Source: Epiperipatus broadwayi
Taxonomy: Eukaryota > Onychophora > Udeonychophora > Euonychophora > Peripatidae
Reading direction: 5' to 3'
Length of the DNA: 64,000 nt
NCBI GenBank assembly: GCA_028023455.1
Contig: JAQFVV010000014.1
Coordinates: 1,865,336-1,929,335, forward strand
Below are positions 1-13,387 of this stretch, one piece after another. Numbering within the stretch: position 1 is the first letter of the stretch; every line of letters begins with the position of its first letter. The position numbers and the translations under genes were made by a program. The notes below the pieces were generated by a model. It searched no databases. It had not been told where the DNA came from and was given only the letters and a program-made list of their open reading frames with translations.

Positions 1-369
1 TATATTATTTCTTCTAGATCATAGAAAAAAAGAGATTCTTATTCTAATGAACAATTGATAGACAGACAACAGCAAACAAACATCAAGCACTTCTAACTAA
101 TTATAACAATATTTATTAAAGCAATGAATGAAAATAAAAGAACATAAAAGAAAACAAGTAAATAAAATAAATAAACTTTATTTATAGAGTATTTTAAATT
201 GAGTATGATACAATTTAACTATACAGCCTTGTATCCTATGATAGATGTTTGTATAAACTTTGACAGAACAACTATATTGTCATTTAAATCTTTGTACAAT
301 TTATTATATCATCTTCTATCTATACATTCTCTTTTAATGCTTGACTCATACCATTAGAAAAAGGTATCG

Positions 370-700
370 AAATAGTAAGGATCATGTGTAACCAAAGTTA
401 AACATAAAGGACCAATATATAAAAGGCATGAGAACTTAATTCCAAGCTTACCCAGACAAAAATAGTAAATACTGAGTTAAGAGAGATAATATAAAAACAT
501 GAGCCTGGAACTAACTTTGTTGACCAAAAGCTATGAAGGATTTACCAATATATAGTGATAATTATATAAAAGACATGGAACATGTTCCAAAGCTTTACCT
601 GTGTGAGAGTAATAAAAACCCTGATTCAAGTGGTAGATGTCCTGAGTTACAAAAGATACTGTATAAAATGAGCTTGGCAGAAACATTGTGACCACAGACT
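370..700. repeat. Degenerate tandem duplication, about 160-bp unit
   Basis: Two diverged units follow one another. Each has the order: AAAAGGCATGAG or AAAGACATGGA, a TTCCAAGCTT or TTCCAAAGCTT block, an ACTGAGTTA or CCTGAGTTA block, then ATGAGCCTGG or ATGAGCTTGG followed by a TTGTTGACC or TTGTGACC block. Small indels separate them. No coding content. Confidence 0.45.
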
Positions 701-1283
701 ACGTAAAAAGTCCTGCAGATAAATAAATCATAAGTAGTACTTGTAAATGAATTGACTTAATACACCCACACCCAAGCAGAACATCACTTTTTTTATACTC
801 AGTAATAAAATATTACACACAAGGGGTTCGATACTTTAATATATCTAAAGTTGCTTGTACACACATATATAAATAATAGTTTATACTATTTTTAAACTCT
901 TATTTGAGAATAGGCATTTTAAAAAAAATAATTTTAAAACATTATTTAGGAACCATTACTTTAAAAAGGATGTTAATCTCTATTTGATTTTAATAATTAA
1001 GTCTTATTTTCATTTACTGCAACATTTAGTTTTTAATACTTACAAAAGAGATGGGAGAAAATCTGATAACTTTACAATAACAATAAACTCATTCTAAAAC
1101 TAAGATTTTTGTCTGAACTATCAAAACTTTAATGAAAGAATGGCGATTTTTATTATGTACTCCTAAAATATAATAACAAATTAAAAAATAACACATCCGT
1201 AAAATGAAATTAATAATACCCATATAAAATTGTGTATCATAAAATTAAGTAATAGGTACACTTAATCTGACATTGCTTATACT

Positions 1284-1314
1284 AATATATATATATATAT
1301 ATGTGTGTGTGTGT
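1284..1314. repeat. TA/TG compound microsatellite
   Basis: An uninterrupted TA run passes into a TG run. It supplies the spurious start of a 106-codon open frame. Confidence 0.9.
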
Positions 1315-1864
1315 TTAGAAATACAAATTCAATCACATCTGGTTTACTGAAATTATATAATAGAATTCATATTACCATAAATCTACTTTTGCTTTTTATG
1401 GATTATTTGTCAAGACTATGTACTCTTACTGTTAAACTTTCAGTGGTCTTTCTGATTACAGATCAGGTTAGAGATACTTCAGTGTTGAGGTTGATAGTCA
1501 GAAATATCAGAAAGTCAGTTTTTATAGTGAAATTAGATCATGAATGGATAATCAAGTTAGTGGTCAGAGTGACAAGTTTTTTGGGGGGAAGCCTAGTCAT
1601 GCATATTAATGGAAATAGCAACTAGAAGGGCTTGTATAGTCATTGCTCCAATGGGTCTTCACCTTGGCATGTGGCACTCACAACAGCCACTTGTCAAATA
1701 ATCTTGCAAATTAATAATTACAAAAAGTTAATGGATAATGAGTGTAACTTGCAGAGTAGAATGTCTTAAAATAATTTTTGGGAGGTTTTTATAGAGATTA
1801 CTGCCATTGTTCTTCCCACAGGGATTTTCTATAATATTCTCAATCAATTGTAATAGTATGAAAA

Positions 1865-1925
1865 GTAGAGCTGCTTTAATCTAACCTATAGGTCCAGGTA
1901 GAGGGGTTCGAGCCTCACCTATTCC
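1865..1925 (+). repeat. Possible tRNA-derived SINE remnant
   Basis: The stretch GTAGAGCTGC resembles the 3' side of a tRNA D-arm and GGGGTTCGAGCC resembles a pol III box B. They are spaced roughly as in a tRNA, but the acceptor and anticodon stems cannot be built. It could be a chance match. Confidence 0.25.
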
Positions 1926-2529
1926 TCCAGATTTTTACTAAGCAACTTACTCCCCAAACCTCACTAGAATTTATTCTTAATGTATGCCCAGTGGTCAGGG
2001 AGATAGAAACACAAATGGATTTTAACAAGTAGATACATATAATGACCATGTTTAAATTACAACCTTCTACTAATGACTAACGAACAATTAAATAGTGACC
2101 CCAATGGAAATTTTCAGCTATGATTGAAACATTCCAATAACATTTTGAAAAAGATTTTAAATATAAATATATACAATATCCTAAGGTGATAGCATAATGT
2201 GGGCTGAGAGACTCAAGATCTAGCAGCAACCAAGAGGCTAATACAAGACCAGATAGCACTCCATCTCTAAACTGGCTTAGAGAAAAATGTAATCCGTTTG
2301 CTAACTGCATGAACCGGATTCAGATACGGAGTTTTATTGCTTATGTCTAGTTACATACATTGAAACATCTGAAATAGATATGAGGTCCAGAATTTTTATT
2401 TATTTTTTATGGAAATCCATATGCAGGTATATTAGTCTAAGCAGACTTGGTAAAAAGAAACACTGAATACATGCTGAGACACCCACAGATCACCCAGTGC
2501 ATGAAACAATATAAAACACCCTTTAAATT

Positions 2530-2605
2530 TAAAAAAAGAAACTCCTCAGCAATATATATATATATATAAAAAAAGATACTCCTCAGCAATATATATATAT
2601 ATATA
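2530..2605. repeat. 38-bp direct tandem duplication
   Basis: Two adjacent units each read A-run, GAAACTCCTCAGC or GATACTCCTCAGC, then a TA run. They differ at one base outside the microsatellite, so the duplication looks recent. Confidence 0.85.
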
Positions 2606-2940
2606 AAACATTATGAAAGTTCAACCACCACTGAAAATCCCCAGAGAAATAATAGTGACTATCCCTTTTATAAAATTTTGATCACTAACACAAAATGGGT
2701 GGCTGTTTTACTGATTTAGTTAAAGTTTAACCTGTCCACCCACAGCCAATAGGTATTTATAAAACTTTAATATATGTATACTGTCATGTACACTCTGTTA
2801 TTGCTAAAGAATAAATGTGAACGTTTATTTTTATTTTATGCTCTTAAAAAAAAGGATTGTATATTCATAACCCTTCATTGATTAAAAAAAAATAAAGTCA
2901 TTGATTGGGATCTTCCTTTTTTTTCTTTTTATTTTAAAAT

Positions 2941-3679
2941 TTAACCTTTTCAAGGGGTTCTCTGGTCTTAGTTGAGCCGGCTTCAAGTTGCTCAAATTCC
3001 GTCATTTTTAACGCTACCATTAAGATTTTATGCTCTTTTTAAAGGTTAAAAGAAGTTCCGTCAAATGCTGCCTTTTTCTGAAATATTTTAAAGTAAAAAA
3101 TCAATAATATTTAAATTTTAAGTTAACAATGGAAAAGGGCAGTTCGTTCTTGATGCTGATTGGCTGTTAACCATCAAGGACAAAGAAAACCGCTTCTCAA
3201 TAATTTTTACTGCTATGATTTTTTTTGTTTCATTTCAAAAGTGATAAATGAATGTTTTAGACCATTTAAAAAGTATTTTTTAACATATTATAAATTATTT
3301 TGATAAAATATGCTAAAAATAAAATTATTATAGAAAAATAATTAAGATTTTAGTAAAAATTATTTACTTTTCCACAACATAAAACTGAAAAGAAATCACT
3401 GACATTAGCAACACTTTTTAGTTGGTTACTAACGTTCATTTTAGATTTGCCACTATCAAATATTTTTATAATTATAAATAAAAATGTGTTTTTGAAAAAA
3501 CTTTCATTCACTTTCATAACCTGACAAATTATTAATATACTTTTTACAAATGAATCTAAAGTGAATATAATATTAAGAGATGAATATATTTTTATGGTTG
3601 GGTTTGTGACTTGACCAATTAAAAGTTTAGAGTTTTACCTCACTCGGTCTGTAAAATTAATTATCCATTAAAAGGTTAA
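2941..3679. mobile_element. Possible piggyBac-like MITE
   Basis: The segment begins TTAACCTTTT and ends AAAAGGTTAA, a short terminal inverted repeat including TTAA at both edges. TTAA target duplications and CCYTT-type ends are typical of piggyBac elements. The interior is non-coding and contains GC-richer patches near 2975 and 3150 unlike the flanks. The repeat is only about 10 bp and TTAA is common in such DNA, so this is tentative. Confidence 0.3.
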
Positions 3680-6600
3680 CATAGAATCCTTTATAGTTAG
3701 TAATAGAATGTTTAGTAATTAAATATTGATTCTAAAAATGGGATTTGAGCTTTTTGCGATTTGCTTTCTCTCTTTCTAAATAATATATATATATATATAT
3801 TATAAATCCTTAATTACAAGTGCTTAATGGCAGAAAGTTGAGTGACACATTTTTTAAATTAAATTAATAAGAATTATCGCCACCATTATATGTAATAAAC
3901 CACCACCCATTACAATATTTTTAAAAAGAGAAAGGAAAGCAATTAATGAAATACAATTTTTACATGATGAAAACATATACATTTCAAAATGTATATACAG
4001 GTAAATAGAATAACAAAATAGATATTTAAATTTACATTGAGGAAAATACAAAATATATGTCAATTCATGGAATAGTTACTGGTAATTAGAAGGCTGGTGT
4101 GAAAATGGGAATCGTTGATGCTTCATGGCAGTCCTTTTTGGGTCTTGATGTTTATTTAATATTTTCCATTGAAAGAATTTCATTGAACACAGTGGGCATC
4201 GGTCATGAATGCAGGGCAGGCAATTTAGTTCTCTGGCTGGTTCACATGGCTACAATTCCAGTCTCAGGAGCAGGAAAGAGTGTGAAGGCAAAGATTACTC
4301 TCACATTTTTAGAGAGTAACACATTTCTTGATTTATAGACTTATATGCTGAACAGAAAGCTTTCCTCTAAATTCTCTTGTAAATTTCGTCACCAACTTCT
4401 TTCCGAAAAATTTTGAATAAAAACTTATTTGTCCAGCAAGACTACAGTAAGCATAAAACTGAGAACAAAAGACAAGTTCTTTATCTGTACTCTTTTCAAT
4501 TCTATTTTAGTCTACTCATTAGTAGTGAATAATGCCCATTGTTTAAATTTTTCCTGATTATTGATTATTTTATCTAATTAAATTCCCTCCTAATGCATTT
4601 TGTTTAATAAGATAATTTCTTATATATTACTGCCATATTTTAAAAATAGTTACAAGTAAAAAAATTTAAATTTTATTTCATTGATTTTTTATTTCTTTAA
4701 ACATTTCCCCCTCTTTAACTTATGTAACTATTTGTGCAGATGATAATTTATTTTAAGAAAAGAAACATACATTCACTGTGGTTGGACTTAGGGTCTTAGC
4801 TAGTTCACAGTGAATGGTGAAGCAGCATATATATGTGTATATATATATATGCACAGCTTCACAATACAATATCAATTTTTTTTTAAGATAAGACATCATT
4901 TTTTATTTTAATTAATAAATCCCTAGCTAATTGCAGTAATTACAAGATTTCTACATAGACAATGCTTAATTTTAGATTCTTTACCTCTAAAGATCAAAAG
5001 TAATATTTTGCAAATTAAGTATTGTCTTTTCAATATTATAAAATTTTTACAAAAAGATGATAAAAATTTACTATAATTTATTTTTTCTTATAAAAAAAAA
5101 TATTATTATAGTATTTTTTTTTTTCGAAACTTTATGAATTTTTATATCAACTAATTAAAAAAATGTTGTGTAATGTGTGCGCATGCAATATATTTATATC
5201 GCACCTACTACAACACAAGTTTAATAAAAAATTACATATTAATTGAAAATTAAAATTTAACTGAACCAACTGATATGTATGCATATAAATTTGAGATCTG
5301 GCAAACTATCTCAATACATAAATATTAGCTAACATGGCAGTCTTGCCATAAACTAATTATAACTATTGTAGTAGAATAATTCCAATATTTTATTATATAT
5401 TAATGTAATAAGCATTCCTGGTTAATTGCTAACAATTCTGCCAACTATGCTTGCAACCAAATTTTTTTCAAGAAGTTTGAGATTGTCTTTCAGGTAACTT
5501 GTTCATAGCCATTCCAGTTAACTATGCAATAATGGTAAATAAATTAATATTTAAATAATTAGAAAATTAAAAAAATATGGGAAAACTTTCAAATCTTCAC
5601 CACTCATCATTTGACATGATTGGTGAGTAGCCTTTCTTTGTCATTCTTTCTATAGGAAGAATTGTTGAAAGAAGCCTTTTTCCTCGGATGCGCTATTTAA
5701 CAGCGTTTACCCTATTTTCATATGCATTAAATTGTGACATTCTTTATGGCTGATCCTTAAGAAATAAAAGGTTTGTTAAATCAGAATAGTTTAAGAGCCA
5801 ACCTTTACCAAAACATTTGTAAAGTAAGTTAGTGAGTCATCATTAATAAAGAAAAGTTTGCAGTAATCATTATCATTTTACATATTCTGTAGTTGGTAGA
5901 TAATAAAACTCAGTCGTTATGCTCAGCTTCATCAAACCTATTTAATTAAATAATAAATCATTTGATAGTTTTACTTTGCCCTCACCTATTTAAACTAGGC
6001 AACAACTCAAATATAGACTTCCTATAAATAATGTGTAATTGTTTATTTTTCAAATAACCCAGAGCCTATCTAGGAGTAAGAATGTATTCATTTTTTATAT
6101 ATATATGTAATTCATTCTAGTGAATAAATATTTTACATAATTGTAAGATTTTTTTTGGGGGGTGGGGGGATAAAGATTATTTAGTAGTACATGTCAGAAG
6201 TTTGTTCAATACCCTGATTATAAGTTAACATTTCAGTATTCTGCTGTTGGTCATAACTTGTATAAACAATATATTAAAAACTTTATCCTTCTCTCACTTT
6301 TTTCCTCGTTTTTCTTTAAAGTAAATTGATATGGTCAAAATTTTTCTATTATTTATCATATGATATTATTTTAGGCAAACTATATACAAGCATTTAGTTA
6401 TTTTGTGACATATAAAATAAAAAGATAATTGTAGGATTCTTCAATATTGTTAATATTTTAAACAAATACTGTTGATCATTTCTGCAAAGTATCACATTTT
6501 TTAATTGCCAATTTAAAAATTAAAATACTTTTAATTCAAAAAAATTGTAATGAAAACACTGCAACAGATTTTTTTTAAAAAAAAGTGATTGTTTTAACAT

Positions 6601-7249
6601 ATAAATATTATTTATTAATAATATATAATATTCTATTGTAAAGAAGATTGGTAAACACAACATTTTATAAATAATATCATAAATTATGGTTATAAAATTC
6701 TATTCTTTACTCATATATAGAGAAATAAGGTTTCACAAAATCCCATTTTAATTGTTTGACATAATCCTGAATCTTAACTTTTATTTCATAATTTAAAATA
6801 ATAGTATCCAGATTTTGAGATATAAAAGATTTTAATGACACAATGAAATAAGACACAGTTTGTGAATTGTAGTGTAATTAACATTCTAATAATAATAATA
6901 AATAGGCTTAAAAAAATAGAATCTATATTGTCTTCCATATTGATTGATGTTAGGTATTCACATTCATAAACAACAAAGAACAATGGTTTATATACACATT
7001 TAATTCAGAAGAAAATAAAAACCAGCAATCATGATGTACAATAGGTTAACAATTATAAATATCTTAGTCAAATTATTAATATAGTTAAAAACAAATTGTG
7101 AAATTAAACTAAAATTAAACTTGGATGAAATGCTTGCTTTTGATACAAATAACTTGATATTAAAGGGAAAATTTATTATGTTTGAAAATGAAGTTTATTA
7201 TAGATGGGTTTTATTAGTTCTTACAAATGGATCCGAGATTTAAACAACT
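3680..7249. other. AT-rich intronic sequence without genes
   Basis: Homopolymer A/T runs, TA microsatellites (near 3783 and 4830) and a G-rich run at about 6159-6170. The 79-codon frame at 4099-4338 has no recognisable domain and no splice context. No exon or RNA gene is seen. Confidence 0.5.
4771..4862. repeat. Pair of adjacent hairpins
   Basis: ATTCACTGTG at 4771-4780 pairs with CACAGTGAAT at 4806-4815. Immediately after it, GTGAAGC at 4818 pairs with GCTTCAC at about 4856, with a TA/TG run as the loop. It could be a tiny foldback or MITE remnant. Confidence 0.5.
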
Positions 7250-7600
7250 TAATAGAAGAGCAATATGAAAGCAGTCAAAAGTGAAATGCTTGGATGAAAG
7301 AATAATAGATATTATTGACATCATTGAATATATTAAGAGACTGAAATGGGGCTATGCTGGATATCTTTTTAAAAGAGGTGATAATAGATTGGTAAAGTCT
7401 GAAACTGGATCCTAAGAGATTGTCAAAGATGTAGAAAGAAATTACTTATGATGCATGAATATAATAAGTATGTTAGTGTAATATTGAGAAGAGAAGCTAT
7501 GATAGTACAAATTTGATTAAAAATGGAGAAACTTTCATTCTACAGTAGATCGATAGTGATTGAAATTGATGATGACAGTACAGGAGTTGGAAAGGTGTTT
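7250..7600 (+). pseudogene. RTE-like LINE relic, C-terminal end and 3' UTR
   Basis: The + strand translates with stops to a segment resembling the C-terminal region of the RTE-like element at 27818-28429: both share an IIDII..I..IKRLK block followed by AGH- or AGY-type residues and a DDNR or GDNR block. The homology continues into the 3' UTR (GAGAAGAGAAGCTA, then a GATGATGA tail). Only about 350 bases remain, so it is 5'-truncated and dead. It is oriented opposite to the copy in the next intron. Confidence 0.7.
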
Positions 7601-8476
7601 TTTTTAAAAAAAAAAAATAAAATAAACTGAAAAATTTTCAGATCAGTTTAGAATTTTTTCATTAATACTTTTATTTAATGTTCCAAATCAATCGATTATA
7701 TGATTGTTAAGTTAATGAATTAATTTAAACATAAAATTAGTTTGTAATGTGTTATCTGTACACCTAGTTGATGGAAACAAAACACATCTACAAGTGTTAA
7801 GTTTATTGACTTCATTAGTATTGGAAAATTAAAATATTAACTTAGTAATGTGGAATTAATATTTATATAACACAGAATTATTTAGATAGTTACATTACAA
7901 TGAGAAATTAGCCAGAAAGTCAGATTTTTATAAATGAACAGCTTTGAAATATTAATGAGAAGGGATATCAACCATAATAATGATAAACGAACCAATCTAT
8001 GTTAAATATATATAAATTTTAAACTATACATGTTTATAATGGTTAAATAAATGTCTACAAGTATATTTATGGACTTGTTTAATCTTTTTTAAAAAATATT
8101 ATATCTTTGTTTATTTGTGAAAAGCAATATATAAATAACTAACAATTGATGATCAAGTAAAAACTATCACATGGTCAAGTCATTACAAATATACCTCTAT
8201 TTATTTATTTTTTTCTCACAATTAGCATCTTAAATAATTGGAGGGTAAATATTATTCATATTTTGAAATAAATAATGAGGATTATTTTATTTTGTATTTA
8301 AAAATATCTAATTACCATTGGATTATGAAATAGGGAAATTGAAGTAGTGAAAATCTTTTTATCTTATTTCAATCCTGATATACAAACTTAGAGACCTTAA
8401 TCTATGATTTTATTTTATTTTTAATATACCTTAATTTATTTAAAGTGATTATATCATTTTTTTATTAATATTATAG
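7601..8476. other. End of the upstream intron with splice acceptor
   Basis: AT-rich sequence without other features. It ends in a weak T-rich tract and TATAG at 8472-8476, the 3' splice site of the BRIP1 exon. Confidence 0.6.
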
Positions 8477-8599
8477 GGTATGACTTGTGCTTATTTTCGA
8501 AATGTAAGTGCTGTTAGTACTCAAGTTACTATTAAAAGAAAAGGTTTACAAGATGCATGGGATATTGAAGACTTAGTTAAAATTGGGAAAAAGTTGAAG
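8477..8599 (+). CDS. BRIP1: BRIP1/FANCJ helicase, internal exon (end of Fe-S domain)
   Basis: This 41-codon, phase 0-0 exon encodes residues aligning with human FANCJ from the GKSC block to AWDIEELVSLGKKLK; here it reads GMTC near the start and AWDIEDLVKIGKKLK at the end. FANCJ is a 5'-3' DEAH DNA helicase of the XPD family with a 4Fe-4S cluster, acting in crosslink repair and G-quadruplex unwinding in the nucleus. The cysteine in GMTC matches the third cluster ligand of the human protein (C310). The exon follows TATAG and is followed by GTATGT. ATG is its second codon, but homology continues upstream, so this is not the start of the protein. Walker A and the first two ligands must lie before the window. 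Confidence 0.88.
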
Positions 8600-11500
8600 G
8601 TATGTACTAAACAATTTTACTTATCACTTTCCAGAAATAATAAATTGTTTTTAATTTGTCTAATAGTTATTATTTTATTAACTTTCTTCTGTAGTTGTAT
8701 ATGTATTAAAATTTCAGCTGCAGAATAGCTTTATTTTTTTAAAGATAACCATATATTCTCTACTGAAATTAAGTTCAATACTCTTCTTAAAATTATGAAT
8801 ATTTTTTTCTCTATTATCACTCTTCAAATTGTTGTTGTCCCTCCCACCACCCCCAACTTTCTTATTTGTACCTTTTATTTTTCATTTAACAATTTTTTGT
8901 AATCTATTTCAGTGCTTCTAAAACAGATCAGTATAAAGGTTTCCCTGGACAACTAAAAGAAAAAATTTTAATAGAGGCATATGTTGCTATTATGCAATTT
9001 TATTGAATTTATATTTAGTTTATTTAAATAAATTTCTTGTGTATACCTTGATTATAATACAAAATACTTAAAGAATTGCAAATATTCCAAAGATCATGAA
9101 ACATAAAACATAAAATTTATTAATATTAATTAGAAAAAATTTTGAATAATACAATAAAAAATATTTTAATAATTTAATATGATGGATGTATTTGAATATT
9201 GCTATGCAAAAATCAATATTGAGTGAAATATATGACACAGCAATTGTTTTTGTTTTTTCCACCCCAAAGATTCCATTGATATACAAAATCTATGTTTTTT
9301 GTAATTAGTAATAATGATGAAAATGCAATTTTGCAAAGATATATAGATGCAAATAGAATTGAATATTTAAAATTATATTTACCAATAAAAGAAATTCTTT
9401 GTGACACTGGAGTCAAAATACTAACAAATTCTTGTTACAAAATTTTAGTTCAAGGGTTGAATTTCTCTCAAGTCAATTAATTCTTTTGAGTCAACTACAG
9501 GAGAATGCTAAATTGTAAAGATGGATCAAATGATATTTTTATCCAGTCATATTCTTTATTTTGTTTTTAAGTTAGAAAAATATTTTTAAAATAAAAATCA
9601 TCAAATTTGTGATGTGATTAATTATTATTCTTTTACCTTCTCCCAATAATGAAACATCATTTCTTCAAGAAATCCATAGAAGGAAGCAGAAATTTCTCTA
9701 ATATTATCACTAAAAAAATTTAGCCATGCAGAAAGTTGATTTTAAAATGTTTGCAATTTTATGTTTAGATTTAATATATTGGTATTGTTGTTTTTTTTTT
9801 TTGCAGAGAAAGATTCAATTCATTTATTTATTTATTTATTTTAAAAAAATCCATCATATAAGAAAGCAGGTATATCCAATTTTGATCCCCAATATGAGAT
9901 GCTAATGTGTGATTTTTACCAAAAAAGAAAAATTAATATTATTTTTTTATATTAAAATTCTTTTTGGAACTTTATCACAAGATAACCATTTTACTTTTGT
10001 GTGATATAAAAGAGAGTTATAATTGGAGTCCATCTCTTGACGTAAAAGTTGAAAAATTCTTGTATTAGTGATATTACTTTTTATGTAATTAACTATTGTG
10101 AAAACTTTGCTGATATTTTATTCAGTGATTCTTTTATACTTGAAAATTCTAAACTTTCTCTGTGGTAAAATGTCTTAATCCTCCTATTGATCATGAAATC
10201 CTATTAGTCCTGACTGCAGCTCCAGCAGTGCAAACGATAATACACTTTTGCCATTCAAGCTCATTTTGTATAAAAAAAAGTTATTCACCCTTTTAAATAA
10301 ATTTCTTCCTTTAATTGTGCTGGAAAAGTTTTACAAAACAACTTAACTTCATGAATTGGCAGATTATGCACATACATGACAATATGTCTTATAGTAGCAT
10401 TATGTGTATGGCAAATATAGTACTTTGCTTAATTCAGGTTAGTAACTTAGATGTGATATTGTTGGCAATGCTATTCTTCTTTTAATTATATTATTGGAGA
10501 CAGGAATTATTTTTAAGGAATATGATATTTTAGAACCAGAGATATATTTTTACAAATTTTTATTGTAGCCAGTATGGCAGGATTGTCACCAATTGTGTAA
10601 TGGAGTTGTTGTTGTTTTTTTGTTGTTTTAGCAGTTAATAGAGCAATTTCAAAAGAAGCTTTTATTAAATTGTCAATTAATGTAGTATTCTTTTCAAAAA
10701 ATTTACTTTACCATTTAATTTTTCAAATTTTTTTTCCAAAAAATTCAATTATCTTTCTTGTAAATTCAACTAAATTTTTGAAGTCTCATGTAATCATTTG
10801 GCAACAGTTTGGGCAGATTGTGTACATAGATTTGTGTGGATCATTATATGAAGGTACAAATCTGTATTTCAACTAAGTGTGATCATATTCATAAAATTTT
10901 TCACATGACTATTTTTGCCTCTTGCTACCTGATCTTGAAAATGGTGTGCACAGTTCTTACAAAATATTAAATACTGATGCATATGACTTGGATTCTTTTT
11001 TATCTTCACTGCTTTTTCTGACTGACCTTATAAAAACATTATATTTTTATTAGCTATTTTTTCATCTCAGTATTAAATTTTTAATTTAAAATTATCAAAT
11101 GCATTAATAAAGTGATATCCACTACAAAGTTGAAACTAGAAATCTGCACAAATAAATGATGTGTATAAATTGTAAAATAAATGGTGATTATTTGCTTGCA
11201 CAGCATAGTGTAATGTGTTCATTTTACAGTAATTTTTAAAAATATATATCTGTATATAAAATAAATCTAATTATCTGCTTCTAATTTAAAATTTATTTTC
11301 AACTCACCTTCACTCTTTCCATGGCCTCTTGGCAGCTATGACTTTAAGTTTAGAAAGCTCTGATCTATTCTATTTAAAACTTATATATCTTAAGTTGTAA
11401 ATATTTTTAGATGTTACTAGTGTTTCCTTTTTTGATATATGTCAATATATATAAAGATTGGTTGTAAAATCATTGAAAACATTGCTTTCATTTTGTATTA

Positions 11501-13329
11501 AAGCAACATAAAATGGAATGTTACATTCTAATTCTGTATTTGATAATTCATTCAAAACTTTATAGAAATATAAATATGTGGGATGTATACTAAACTGAAG
11601 AGACTGTCATTTAACTTTTGTTATTTTATGCTATCTAGGATTACAAACTCTTAATGATAATATATATTTTATATAGTTCACAAAAAATATTTATAGCTCC
11701 AAATTTGCACACTATGAATAAAATATTTGCAACAGATTATTATTCACATTTGTGGCAGCTGTTTATATGGAAATAAGGCAATCATCTTTATTGACAGTGC
11801 AAAATGAATACAAATATCCAGGACTGCAAAATTAATGATATCAAGAAGAGTTGAAAGTCAAGATATAAAGATTTATCACAAACATCAAACTATCAAAAAG
11901 TATTGTACAGCAGTCATTATTTATTGGCAATTTTTAATAATTATTGTCTCAATTTTGCAATAGTATTTCAATTATTTTATTTGTTAAACTATGAAACATA
12001 ATCTCTTTGTTATTTTTTATGTCAATATTTTTCTATTTATTGATTTATCAATAATATCACAGTGATGCAATTTCTACATGTGAGCCACAGTTGATAATAC
12101 AGATGTGTAGCTTTAATTTAATATTTTCTTTTGAATTCAAAATGTTAAATGAGTCTATAGTAAAATATGCTAAAATTCTTGAAAGTTGGCAAATTAAAAT
12201 TTTTGGATAAATATTAATTATTAGTTATTGCTCAAAACAAAACAATAAAAAACATTGATCTTGGAATTTTTTATTCATCTGTTGTTCAAATAATAAATTA
12301 ATACCTTTTTAATGAAATATCTAATCTTGTTATTTAATCATATGGTACCCATTTTACTGGTTTTAATAATTAAGTAGTTTTATTCAAAATATAATCTTGG
12401 CATGCAGAAAATTGGTTGTATTTTTATTTTGTATCATGTGATTCATTTCATCAAGTATATACAGATAAAATGCCCATTAATTAAAAAACTATTGTAATAA
12501 CAATAAAAATAATAAATATAATGGTGATTAACTATTATACACAGTCTTTCAATCTGCCGAAATACTTTCAGTTAATTACTTAACCCTCTTCAACTGCCGA
12601 TAAATTCAAAAAACATACCAGAAGCAAACATCATCAACACAAATCCCAGGATTCCTGAATTTAATGTTAGCAGCTTATCAACATTCATTTTATTTCTATT
12701 TATAAAAATTGCCTCCTTAATTTTTTTTTTATTGGGGTTTCTCTTTTCATGAAGAATCTTAACATTTTCAAGGTCAAACTTAAATTGAAACAGTCATTAA
12801 ATCATTATTACTTTTATGGATGGATGTATGTGTGTTGAAACTCTTAATACAAACAATTTACTTAGTGTTTCCTCAGTCCATAACAAATTGTTAACACTAT
12901 TGAATGTGTCTTCAAATTCTCAGAGAAGTTAGAAAGTTTTGTAAATACTTTTCTTCACAAGTAATTCAACAATCCATGTTTAACGTCTATGAATATGAAG
13001 TTTTATTTCTTTAGAACAAACAGTGATTTTATACTTTGCAAATATTTATGTACAAGTTCAATATTATTTAATTCAACAAAGTCCATTATAAATTTCCTAG
13101 TCTTTGTTAAAGTACCCATATATTTCTGGAAACATAAATATTAAGTGCAATATATATGTAATCTGGTTTTACATATAATACAGCTATGATATTTGCTATA
13201 TTTTGTGACAAAGCCCCCTTGCATAGATTGTACATTGCATATACTAGATCATGTTTGTTGATAAAACTTCAATTCAATAGAATTGTTATTATGTATTGAA
13301 TTATAAAATATTTTTCATCACACACACAC

Positions 13330-13384
<55 letters not shown>
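8600..13384 (+). other. Start of BRIP1 intron (23,357 bases in all), AT-rich
   Basis: Begins with the GTATGT donor. Short open frames near 9068-9480 and 10670-10876 have no recognisable domain. Homopolymer T and A runs are frequent. A TA array runs from about 13332 to the edge of the giant palindrome. I see no exon, RNA gene or recognisable transposon here. Confidence 0.6.
13332..13384. repeat. TA microsatellite at the palindrome edge
   Basis: About 26 TA dinucleotides, preceded by CACACACACCC, abut the left end of the inverted repeat. The right end is also followed by a TA-rich run, so the target of insertion may have been a TA tract. Confidence 0.9.

Positions 13385-13387
<3 letters not shown>

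Larger units (their letters stand above)
1..2940. other. Upstream intronic or flanking sequence, no exon seen
   Basis: AT-rich non-coding DNA. I looked for the BRIP1 exons that should precede the exon at 8477 (Walker A and first Fe-S cysteines) and found none. The 106-codon open frame at 1305-1625 starts in a TG microsatellite, has no recognisable domain and is probably chance. What it does hold is degenerate tandem repeats, TA/TG runs and one box-B-like motif, listed separately. Confidence 0.5.

Noticed and set aside
1305-1625. 106-codon open frame
   Set aside because: Starts in a TG microsatellite, no recognisable domain, no splice signals fitting a gene.
4099-4338. 79-codon open frame in a slightly GC-richer patch
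   Set aside because: It contains a GAGKS string that recalls a Walker A loop, but the context does not match BRIP1 or any helicase and the needed lysine-threonine setting and neighbours are missing.
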